From Kordiimonadaceae bacterium (GTDB lineage: Bacteria; Pseudomonadota; Alphaproteobacteria; Sphingomonadales; Emcibacteraceae), in NCBI GenBank assembly GCA_024236295.1, contig JACKKT010000005.1:124001-188000 (forward strand): a stretch of 64,000 bases of DNA. Reading direction: 5' to 3'. The stretch's first letter is position 1. Every line of letters begins with the position of its first letter. The position numbers and the translations under genes are program-made. Below, piece by piece: positions 18,412-26,097 of this stretch. The notes beneath the pieces are model-generated. The model had not been told where the DNA came from. It saw only the letters and a program-made list of their open reading frames with translations, and did not search any database.

Positions 18412-19263
18412 ATGAGTACTGAAGCGCAAAAAGAAAAAGCAAAAAACTGGTTTGAAGATTTGAGAGACCAGATCTGCCAAAGCTTTGAAAAAATCGAAGA
18501 TGATATTACCGGTGTCTATACCGACCTTGACCCCGGCCGGTTTGAGCGCACAAAATGGTACCGCGAAGATGACCCGGCCAAAGGTGGCGGCACAATGGCG
18601 GTAATGAAAGGCCGGGTTTTTGAAAAGGTCGGCGTCAATGTTTCAACAGTTTACGGCGAATTTTCACCTGAATTTGCCGCACAAATCCCCGGTGCCGATA
18701 AAGACCCGCGCTTCTGGGCCAGTGGCATTTCACTTGTGGCCCATATGCACAGCCCCAAGGTACCCGCCGTACATATGAATACCCGCCATATCGTTACCAC
18801 CCGCGGCTGGTTTGGCGGTGGTGCCGACCTTAACGCGGCCATCCCCAATCATTTTGATACCAAGGATTTTCACAAGGCTCTTAAAAAATGTTGTGACCGC
18901 CATGGCGATGATTATTACGACAAATATAAAAAATGGTGCGATGAATATTTCTATGTGCCGCACCGAAAACGGGCCCGCGGCGAAGGTGGCATTTTTTATG
19001 ACCAACTTTCGACCGACTGGGAACGTGATTTTGCCTTTACCCAGGATGTCGGTCGTACTTTCAATGAAATTTATCCCGCTCTTGTACGGCGCCATATGAA
19101 TAAGGAATGGACCGCCGAAGAGCGCGAAGAATTATTATATTACAGAGGGTTATACGCCGAATTTAATCTTGTTTATGATCGCGGTACAGCCTTTGGCCTT
19201 AAAACGGGCGGTAATGTGGATGCCATTTTGATGTCGCTTCCGCCCCATGCAAAATGGAAATAA
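18412..19263 (+). CDS. hemF: oxygen-dependent coproporphyrinogen III oxidase
   Basis: 283 residues with HemF signatures: VNVSTVYGEFSPEFA, the metal/substrate segment PAVHMNTRHIVT, WFGGGADLNA, FDTKDFHKALK, and a C-terminal YRGLYAEFNLVYDRGTAFGL. It uses O2 to decarboxylate coproporphyrinogen III to protoporphyrinogen IX in haem synthesis. That implies aerobic growth. It is the middle gene of a trmL-hemF-hydrolase run with 6 and 9 nt gaps. Confidence 0.95.
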   Translation: MSTEAQKEKAKNWFEDLRDQICQSFEKIEDDITGVYTDLDPGRFERTKWYREDDPAKGGGTMAVMKGRVFEKVGVNVSTVYGEFSPEFAAQIPGADKDPRFWASGISLVAHMHSPKVPAVHMNTRHIVTTRGWFGGGADLNAAIPNHFDTKDFHKALKKCCDRHGDDYYDKYKKWCDEYFYVPHRKRARGEGGIFYDQLSTDWERDFAFTQDVGRTFNEIYPALVRRHMNKEWTAEEREELLYYRGLYAEFNLVYDRGTAFGLKTGGNVDAILMSLPPHAKWK

Positions 19264-19272
19264 TTTACCCCG

Positions 19273-20115
19273 ATGGAATGGGCTGATTTTGAAGCACAGA
19301 TAAAAAATGAAGTCCGCAATATGGGCGGTTACTATGTCTGGACTGATGTCATTCTCCAGGGCAAATATCATATTCAGAAAAATGTCAAAACGGGCAGTTA
19401 CCGTCTGCTTGATGGTCTTAGAAAAAGGATACTGCTTTCCGATTATGATGATTGTTTAGATAAGCTTAATGAGCTTTCCCCAAAGTTTGACCATGATCAT
19501 CTGGTGCTGATGATCCATGGACTTGGCCGCCATGCCGGCATAATGGATAAACCGAAAGCAGCCCTGCGAAAAGCAGGATTTTCTGCCCATTCCCTTAATT
19601 ATGCCACTCTTTTTGAAAGTGTTGAGCAGCATGCTGATCATTTTACCCATCTGCTTGAAAATTTAAAGGGGATCAAAAAAGTCTCCTTCGTCACCCACAG
19701 CCTAGGCGGGCTGGTGGTGCGGGAAATATTAAGTCGTGCGCAAGAATGGAATGGCGTTACGGCAGATAAGCTTGTCATGATGGGCACCCCGAACAAAGGC
19801 GCCCAGATTGCCGAATTTCTTAATCGTATGAAGCTTTATCAATTTATCAGTGGCCCGTCCGGGCAGGATGTCAGGCCCATGAAGAAAATCAAAAACCTGC
19901 CTGAACCCCCAATTCCCACACTGGTCATTGCCGGCGGCATGGGTAATGATATCGGCTATAACCCGATGCTCAGCGGCGATAATGACGGAATCGTCAGGGT
20001 TTCAGAAACCCGTCTTGACTGTCCCCATGAATTTAAACTGGTCAATGTCATCCATACCACGATCATGGATCATCCTGACAGCATCAAGGCCATGCTTGAA
20101 TTTCTTGAAAAATAA
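19273..20115 (+). CDS. alpha/beta hydrolase, triacylglycerol lipase/PGAP1-like
   Basis: 280 residues. There is an unusual N-terminal stretch of about 75 residues before the hydrolase core. The core shows LVLMIHGLGRH (oxyanion region), VTHSLGGLV with the nucleophile Ser in GHS-type context (THSLGG), an acidic SGDNDGIVRV segment, and a His late in VIHTTIMDH. This is the lipase class 2/PGAP1 pattern, usually ester hydrolysis. No signal peptide is apparent. Co-transcribed with hemF (9 nt gap) without an obvious functional tie. Confidence 0.8.
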   Translation: MEWADFEAQIKNEVRNMGGYYVWTDVILQGKYHIQKNVKTGSYRLLDGLRKRILLSDYDDCLDKLNELSPKFDHDHLVLMIHGLGRHAGIMDKPKAALRKAGFSAHSLNYATLFESVEQHADHFTHLLENLKGIKKVSFVTHSLGGLVVREILSRAQEWNGVTADKLVMMGTPNKGAQIAEFLNRMKLYQFISGPSGQDVRPMKKIKNLPEPPIPTLVIAGGMGNDIGYNPMLSGDNDGIVRVSETRLDCPHEFKLVNVIHTTIMDHPDSIKAMLEFLEK

Positions 20116-20130
20116 TTGGAAAAACACCTG

Positions 20131-21324
20131 TTAATGCAGGGTCATTTTAAAATCATTTTCGATCCAGATTTTTTCAAGGCGCTTAAGTTCCCCACCCAGT
20201 TCGCGGCCCGCTTTCCAACCCTGTTTCATCAATTCCTTGCCGCTGATCGGCAGTTGCGGAATTTCATAATCAGCAATATAACTGAGCGTCTTAAGGTCAA
20301 GCTTGCCCAATCGGGTAAGGTTATGAATAACCACATCTTTTCCATAAAGATAAAGCACCCGTCGCAGGGTTTCTTTTCTAAGATCATGATTCTCATAGGG
20401 TGCCGCATAGGAAATCAGCAGATCACGCTGCCTGTTTGATAGCCTTAGCCGCTTTGACGCCTTAGAAATAATTTCCTTATCGCCGGGCAAAAGACAGGAA
20501 AGACGACCGATAAAATCTTTCTGTCCCAGTTTTTTTTGCCGTTTGGCATATTTTAATAGTTCGTCATATTGCTCATATTCCGGCAGAATTTCGCGCAATA
20601 TACCAATTGCCGCCATGACTGGAATGATTTGCACGACCTGTTTTGATAAAAGAAGTTTTTCAAACTCGTCCCTGATCCGCTCTCCGGAAAGCTTTGCGAT
20701 CATTGCTTTCTGTTCAACACAGGCAAGCATGCCCGCCTCATCAACACCACCCACATCATAATTTGATGAAAACCGGAAAAAGCGCAAAATTCTAAGCCCG
20801 TCTTCCTTTATTCGCTCCCGCGCATTGCCAATGAAACGGACCCGCGCCTTTTTTATATCCCTGAAACCACCAAGCGGATCATGGATGGTGCCATCAATAT
20901 CAAGATAAAGGGCGTTTATTGTAAAATCCCGCCTTCTGGCATCCTCGTGCCAGTCGTCGGTAAATTCAACCTCCGCATGGCGACCATCGGTGCTGACATC
21001 TCGGCGCAGTGTTGTAATTTCAAAATTTTTGCCGCTTAATCGCGCCGTTATTGTACCATGTTTAATGCCGGTAGGAATGACTGTGACACCGGCTTTTTCA
21101 AGTATTTTTCTATTTTTTTCCGGAGAATATCTGGAGGCAATATCAATATCGCCGATTTTACGTTCCCGTTTCCAGAAAATATTAAAGAGCGCATCGCGAA
21201 CAGCGCCGCCAACGATCCGTGCGCTTAATTCATCCTGATTAAGCACATTCATCAACCGGACAAGGGCCTCGTCCTCAAGCCATTTTTCACCCGCGATATT
21301 AAGCGGCACATTGTTCATATTCAT
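20131..21324 (-). CDS. cca: CCA tRNA nucleotidyltransferase
   Basis: About 397 residues of the class II poly(A) polymerase/CCA-adding family. Catalytic features are RIVGGAVRDAL, the metal-binding GDIDIAS, and RRDFTINALYLD, followed by RIKEDGLRILRFFRF. It restores or completes the CCA end of tRNAs. The ATG at 21324 (or 21318) lies within the end of the NUDIX gene, giving a 20-26 bp overlap and coupling. No C-terminal HD domain is recognised. The order DUF1285-NUDIX-CCA is common in Alphaproteobacteria. Confidence 0.9.
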   Translation of the reverse strand: MNMNNVPLNIAGEKWLEDEALVRLMNVLNQDELSARIVGGAVRDALFNIFWKRERKIGDIDIASRYSPEKNRKILEKAGVTVIPTGIKHGTITARLSGKNFEITTLRRDVSTDGRHAEVEFTDDWHEDARRRDFTINALYLDIDGTIHDPLGGFRDIKKARVRFIGNARERIKEDGLRILRFFRFSSNYDVGGVDEAGMLACVEQKAMIAKLSGERIRDEFEKLLLSKQVVQIIPVMAAIGILREILPEYEQYDELLKYAKRQKKLGQKDFIGRLSCLLPGDKEIISKASKRLRLSNRQRDLLISYAAPYENHDLRKETLRRVLYLYGKDVVIHNLTRLGKLDLKTLSYIADYEIPQLPISGKELMKQGWKAGRELGGELKRLEKIWIENDFKMTLH

Positions 21325-21976
21325 TAACCAGTCTGGCAAAGCGGACCAGCATCGCCGCCGTCGCCCCCCATATCTTATAATGTTCATGGGGAAATACATA
21401 ATAATATCGTTTTTTACCACGCCAGTGAATACTTTCAATCGTGTGGTTCTTTTCATTAAGGATAAAGTCCAGTGGGACTTCAAAAACTTCCTCAACTTCA
21501 CTTTTCTGCAAAATCAGATTAAAATCAGGATTAACAAAACCAACCACTGGCGAAACACTGTAGCCAGTTACCGTTTCATAATCTTCCATAGCACCGATCA
21601 CCTCAACATGGCTTTGTGGCAGGTTGATTTCCTCTTTTGCTTCACGTAAAGCCGTTGCCATCGCATGCAGATCATCATCGTCACACCGCCCACCTGGAAA
21701 GCTGACTTGACCACTATGGCTTTTAAGTTGCGCCGAGCGTTTGGTAAGCAATATTGAAAGCTGGCCACCCCGTTCAACGATGGGAACAAGCACCGCAGAA
21801 GCTTTAAGCGGTAATTCATGGGTAAAATCACCATTATCTTTCAACATCTCATCCGGTCGATAAAGCGAATGATCTCCATTTGTCGGCCGAATCCATACTC
21901 TTGCTTCCGCAGGGGTCAATGCACGTCTCATGATCGGGTCATGTCGCTCAAATAATCGTGTAATCTGTCTTCTCAT
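21299..21976 (-). CDS. NUDIX hydrolase, CoA pyrophosphatase type
   Basis: 225 residues from ATG 21976. The Nudix box is GGRCDDDDLHAMATALREAKEEI (standard GX5EX7REUXEEXGU positions with a short divergence), preceded by RSAQLKSHSGQVSFPGG, which is the extra motif of CoA/acyl-CoA diphosphatases. It probably hydrolyses CoA to 3',5'-ADP and 4'-phosphopantetheine. Its ATG overlaps the TGA of the DUF1285 gene (ATGA), a translational coupling signal. Confidence 0.9.
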   Translation of the reverse strand: MRRQITRLFERHDPIMRRALTPAEARVWIRPTNGDHSLYRPDEMLKDNGDFTHELPLKASAVLVPIVERGGQLSILLTKRSAQLKSHSGQVSFPGGRCDDDDLHAMATALREAKEEINLPQSHVEVIGAMEDYETVTGYSVSPVVGFVNPDFNLILQKSEVEEVFEVPLDFILNEKNHTIESIHWRGKKRYYYVFPHEHYKIWGATAAMLVRFARLVNEYEQCAA

Positions 21977-22548
21977 AAAGTCTGTCCGTCCAGGGGAAAA
22001 AAACTGCCACAACTCCACACACCATACCTGCCGTTATGTTCTACCGCAATTTCCGCCAGCTGGTAATATACACTGCGTGATATCAGTGCATCAAGATTAT
22101 CCCGGACACGCACATAAGGGGATGGCTCACCAGTTTTGTCATTAATGCTCACCGTAATCGGATGACTGTCATCCACTTTGACATAATCATCAAGATTGGT
22201 CCGAAATATGATCGATCCCTGAGCGATATCCATTTCAACCGCTGTAAAGGGGGCATCATCAACCCTGATCCCAACCTTTTCAACCGGCGTCACCAGAAAA
22301 AAATCATCCCCTTCCCGGCGCAGGATGGTTGAAAACAGTTTCACCATTCTTTCCCTATTGATTAGGGTTCCCATATAATACCAATTTCCGGTACGGTCGA
22401 TACGAATATCAATATCGCCGCAAAAGTCAGGATGCCATAGATGAAGCGGAGGCCGCTTTTGTTTGGTAAAGGCTTTCATAGCTTCGGAAATGAAATGCTC
22501 CGGTCTAAAACCGTCACTATTTCCATTATGAATATCTGCGTTTTCCAT
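21973..22548 (-). CDS. DUF1285 domain protein
   Basis: 191 residues matching the DUF1285 family, with PPLHLWHPDFCGDIDIRIDRTGNWYY near the N-terminus and a C-terminal SPYVRVRDNLDALISRSVYYQL. The biochemical role of the family is unknown. It heads a three-gene unit with a CoA pyrophosphatase and a CCA nucleotidyltransferase, each coupled to the next by overlap. Confidence 0.85.
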   Translation of the reverse strand: MENADIHNGNSDGFRPEHFISEAMKAFTKQKRPPLHLWHPDFCGDIDIRIDRTGNWYYMGTLINRERMVKLFSTILRREGDDFFLVTPVEKVGIRVDDAPFTAVEMDIAQGSIIFRTNLDDYVKVDDSHPITVSINDKTGEPSPYVRVRDNLDALISRSVYYQLAEIAVEHNGRYGVWSCGSFFPLDGQTL

Positions 22549-22605
22549 AAGCTACTCCTACCGCAACTATATGAAAATATTATGACAATTTAAAGATCTT
22601 CTTTT

Positions 22606-23091
22606 TTAATGCTGTTTTTCAATAGCCCCGGCGAGGCTGGAAAATGCCCCTGGTTCCAGCTCAAGCGCCAGCAATCTTGACAGGTCCTTCTGCCCTTCCA
22701 TTGTAAAATCTTCTGCCATCTGGCGGCTAAATCCCAGCCTTGCGTAATAAGGTTCATCACCTACAAGCACGACCCGCTTATGGCCAAGCATTTTTGCACG
22801 CTCAAGCCCGTGCCGCATCAATCCGATGCCGTATCCCTTGCCCTGTAATGCCGGTTCAACAGCAATTGGCCCAAGCAAAAGCACATCTTGGCCCTTTATC
22901 TGCACAGGCCAGAACTGAAGTGTTGCAATAAGCTTTTCTCCGTCCCTGATTACAAAGGACAGATCCTCAATTGCCGGAACCCCTACACGAAAAGTATATG
23001 CCGCCTTGTTATGACGATCAGGACCAAACGTAAGGTCAAGCAGCTTTTCAACGTCTTCCTGATCAGATTTCTGCTGTAAATCAATTATCAT
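22606..23091 (-). CDS. GNAT family N-acetyltransferase (YhbS-like)
   Basis: 161 residues of the YhbS type. The N-terminus has RHNKAAYTFR, motif A is LGPIAVEPALQGKGYGIGLM, and motif B is VLVGDEPYYARLGF. YhbS-like proteins often target RNA- or lipid-related substrates; the acceptor here is unknown. It ends with a short tail AGAIEKQH. It is a separate transcription unit 57 bp upstream of the DUF1285 gene on the same strand. Confidence 0.85.
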   Translation of the reverse strand: MIIDLQQKSDQEDVEKLLDLTFGPDRHNKAAYTFRVGVPAIEDLSFVIRDGEKLIATLQFWPVQIKGQDVLLLGPIAVEPALQGKGYGIGLMRHGLERAKMLGHKRVVLVGDEPYYARLGFSRQMAEDFTMEGQKDLSRLLALELEPGAFSSLAGAIEKQH

Positions 23092-23218
23092 TACGGATAA
23101 TTCCTATAAAAAATTTCACAGCTGATAGCATAGAAAAAAACACCAATCCAGAAAAAAATACGGTTTTCATATTTATTTTCCGAATTTTATTCGGTTTAAT
23201 AGTAAAATACAGAATTTT

Positions 23219-24595
23219 CTAAAAATTTACCATTAACCTGGTATTGACTGAATTTATAATATCCGTCTTCTCATTGCTGAAATCACGAACCACAGTATAG
23301 GCATAATTCCCTTGCAGTTTAATAAGGTCATTAAGATACCAGTCAGCCGCAAGAATGACAGATTTCTGCTTTCGTCCGTATATTTCATGAGTAAAGTCTG
23401 CAATATCATAGCGGGCAGCCAGTCTCACTTCGCCCATGCCTCCCGCCCCAACCGGATTGGCAATCTTCACATTGTCATAACGGCCATCCTTGCCATCGAT
23501 CACCCGCTCGCCACCGGTCGGAAAAAAGCTTACTTCAACATAGCCGCCTTCATATGTCGGATTTATCCCTGTCTGTGTTTCCATACTGCTCAAATGATCC
23601 TTCACAAAACCATATTCGCTTTGAAAGCCAAAAGATTTATAGGTTGCCACAAATTCACCGTCAAAAAACGTCTCTCCCGTAACCATAAAACTGGTTGATG
23701 CCAGCGGCTTTAAATCCCCCTGATTTATAAATGGTCTGGCACTGTAATTAAGGTCATATGCATGACCATTCTCATTTCGGTAAAACCCTGAGCCACCAAA
23801 ATGGAGACCAACACCATTTTCCAGCCTCGGGCTATAGGTAAGGCGGGCCGATACCATGTTATTATCGTCAAGTGAACTATTCCCTGTTGAGGCATTTTCA
23901 AAAAAATACCCGCCGCTGACCGACCAATATGCTCCATGATGCGAAACACCTATGCCAACTTGCGGATTAATTCGCAATGCATTAATAAATGCTGCCCGCT
24001 CTGCAAATGCGGCATTTGGTGGTGGTGTTAATTTATCCAGCGTTGTATAGGTCCTGGTCTGCCCGGCTACTATGGTCGTATTTCCAAACGAATAATCAAT
24101 ATAGGCCAATTTGACATCAACCTCATTATCAACAAATTTTGTAGCAATCCTGTAACTGAAACTGCCGAGAAACTTTCCCCGAACACCAAGCTCCAGATGA
24201 CGCATGTTAGTGCCATTAATTTTTTCAAGAGGTCTCGCAATACCATCACCATCCTTGAAAGTGATGATCGAATAATCATAAGTCATACGGCCATTCACTT
24301 CGAATGAATAACGCCCGTCAGCAGAACTTAATACCGGCCCTGGTTCCCAGGTAAGAATAAAATTATTTTCCTTTGGTTGATCTGATCCTAATGCATCATT
24401 CTGCGATTTCTCATCTGTCAATTTTTCTACAGTGGTTTTTAGCTCATCAATCTGCTGCTGAAGTTCCCTGACGTCAGGTTTGACAAATTCTGTTTCAGGA
24501 TTGGCTGACGCTTCCTGTGCATCTGCATTCACAGCCAGAGCCCCGGCCCCCAGAATAAAGAAGGACGGTATTGCAAATATTCGTTTATGAAGCAT
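23219..24595 (-). CDS. phosphate-selective porin O/P-like outer-membrane protein
   Basis: 458 residues. A signal peptide (1-26, ending ADAQ) is followed by a short coiled coil (about 42-66, RELQQQIDELKTTVEKL). A beta-barrel then runs to a C-terminal aromatic (LMVNF). The arrangement, including GRMTYDYSIITFKDGDG early in the barrel and a late HEIYGRKQKSVILAADWYLND, fits the OprO/OprP porin family, which passes phosphate or other anions; some relatives are not phosphate-specific. No pho box is evident upstream. Confidence 0.8.
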   Translation of the reverse strand: MLHKRIFAIPSFFILGAGALAVNADAQEASANPETEFVKPDVRELQQQIDELKTTVEKLTDEKSQNDALGSDQPKENNFILTWEPGPVLSSADGRYSFEVNGRMTYDYSIITFKDGDGIARPLEKINGTNMRHLELGVRGKFLGSFSYRIATKFVDNEVDVKLAYIDYSFGNTTIVAGQTRTYTTLDKLTPPPNAAFAERAAFINALRINPQVGIGVSHHGAYWSVSGGYFFENASTGNSSLDDNNMVSARLTYSPRLENGVGLHFGGSGFYRNENGHAYDLNYSARPFINQGDLKPLASTSFMVTGETFFDGEFVATYKSFGFQSEYGFVKDHLSSMETQTGINPTYEGGYVEVSFFPTGGERVIDGKDGRYDNVKIANPVGAGGMGEVRLAARYDIADFTHEIYGRKQKSVILAADWYLNDLIKLQGNYAYTVVRDFSNEKTDIINSVNTRLMVNF

Positions 24596-25144
24596 AAAAT
24601 TAAACCCGCTGTTACACTATATCAGTGCAAAAAATTAACGATAAACTATCATTCGTCAAGCGCTAGTTTTCGATTCCCGGATAATGTTAATAAAATATGT
24701 AACCACGATTAACGATTCGGTAATAATTCTCTATAAATTTTCAGATAATTTGATTTTAAATCTTTTAATTTTCAACAATAATTTTAATTGAATTCTTGGA
24801 TTAACTTACTGAAAAATATGCAAGATTTAAAAAAATAATAAAAATTTCGCTTTATGGATGTATCAATATATCAAAGACAATCAATTTATTAACTATTTGT
24901 AAATCTATCCTGCTTTATCCTGAAATTGATTATTTCCTCCCCCAGACTTGGGCGGCCTGATTATAGTGGTCGCCTTTTTTTTGTCAAAATATCGTCGTAC
25001 GCATTGGATTTGGAAATTGAGGGGTGTTTTTTATTGAACTTACGCTTGAAAGGACAAGGTAAAATAAGTTAATAATCATATTTGATGAATTACAATTTTA
25101 TCTATGCAAGCGACTAAATATTTAAAATTGGGGGATTGGGATAA
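24596..25144. other. 549-bp AT-rich intergenic region between divergent envelope genes
   Basis: No open frame with coding character is seen. The region is very AT-rich and starts with the porin leader. Its main structured element is a rho-independent terminator on the plus strand at 24951-24982, which does not lie behind any annotated gene. Several TATAAT-like stretches occur, so promoters for both flanking genes are plausible but not pinned down. Confidence 0.6.
24936..24982 (+). ncRNA. candidate small RNA 3' end with anti-Shine-Dalgarno motif and terminator
   Basis: CCTCCCCC (24936-24943) is complementary to a Shine-Dalgarno. It is followed by a stem GGCGGCC (24951-24957) pairing with GGTCGCC (24968-24974, one G-U), a 10-nt loop and eight T (24975-24982). 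No plus-strand gene ends upstream, as both flanking genes start here and diverge. It may end a small trans-acting RNA or attenuate the leader of the gene starting at 25145. The 5' end is not defined. Confidence 0.4.
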
Positions 25145-26044
25145 ATGGCTGCAATGTTGACTAAAAAAACGGCAATTTTAAAAACCTTTGTAGCACTCAG
25201 CTTATTACCGTCTTCAACTTTTGCGCAAGATATTATAGATGATTTAGAAGATACACAAGTTCGCTCCTATGACCGGAAAACGATAGAGGATGATTATACA
25301 TCCGTCCCTGTTTATAAGGATCGTCAGCTTACTTTTATGACCGGTTATGATTATAGCAGTGGTAAATTCAATCTGCCCGCGAATACCAACATCAGTTATA
25401 TTCCCTATAGTCTTCAATATGAAACCGGCTCCTGGGAATTTAAATTAAACAGTGGATATATATCTTTTGCAGCGCCAAAAAATGTTGTGCCGGTTATTGA
25501 AGGGGCACCACTGGTAACCGACGTTGATCTGACCCCGACCGATCGATACAGAAATCCGCGGAAAGACGGATTTGGTGATGTCTATCTGTCAGCCAAATAT
25601 TCTATTGAAAACCCCTATAGCAATGATTTTTATATTGATCTGACCGGCCGCATAAAAATACCGACTGCCAATGAGTATAAAGGGCTGGGAACAGGTAAGG
25701 TTGATTATATCGTAAAAGCGGATTTCGCCTATCTCATCGGTAACTTTATGCCCTTTGCCACATTGGGCTACCGCTTTATTGGGAAAACTCATCTTTATGA
25801 TCTTCAGGACAGCTTTTTTGCCTCCATCGGGGCTTCATATTATCTGACCTATGACACCAGCATCGGGGTAAGCTATGAGTACCGCGAAAGCGCCACCCCC
25901 GGCTTTAATAGCCCCAAGGAAATCTTCGCCTATACCGATGTTCAGATCAATGATCACTGGGGCGTTAATTTCTACGGTGTTGTCGGCCTTAATAATGTAA
26001 CCACCGATTACGGCCTCGGCACCCAGCTCCGTTATAAGTTTTAG
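25145..26044 (+). CDS. outer-membrane beta-barrel protein (phenol MetA-type/transporter-like)
   Basis: 299 residues. A signal peptide ends STFAQ (about residue 28). The remainder is a repeated beta-strand pattern (RQLTFMTGYDYSSGKF, FGDVYLSAKYSI, IDLTGRIKIPT) and a C-terminal LRYKF suited to outer-membrane insertion. The overall look resembles the MetA-pathway outer-membrane channel family, but the assignment is loose. GGGA lies just before the ATG. A terminator hairpin directly follows. Confidence 0.6.
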   Translation: MAAMLTKKTAILKTFVALSLLPSSTFAQDIIDDLEDTQVRSYDRKTIEDDYTSVPVYKDRQLTFMTGYDYSSGKFNLPANTNISYIPYSLQYETGSWEFKLNSGYISFAAPKNVVPVIEGAPLVTDVDLTPTDRYRNPRKDGFGDVYLSAKYSIENPYSNDFYIDLTGRIKIPTANEYKGLGTGKVDYIVKADFAYLIGNFMPFATLGYRFIGKTHLYDLQDSFFASIGASYYLTYDTSIGVSYEYRESATPGFNSPKEIFAYTDVQINDHWGVNFYGVVGLNNVTTDYGLGTQLRYKF

Positions 26045-26057
26045 TTTATCCTTGAAA

Positions 26058-26083
26058 AAAAGGCGGTCGTTAAACCGCCTTTT
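26058..26083. terminator. bidirectional rho-independent terminator
   Basis: AAAAGGCGGT (26058-26067) pairs perfectly with ACCGCCTTTT (26074-26083), 6-nt loop. T-runs are on both strands (TTTT on plus, seven T on minus), serving the convergent genes ending at 26044 and 26098. Confidence 0.85.
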
Positions 26084-26097
26084 GTCTTATTATATTA

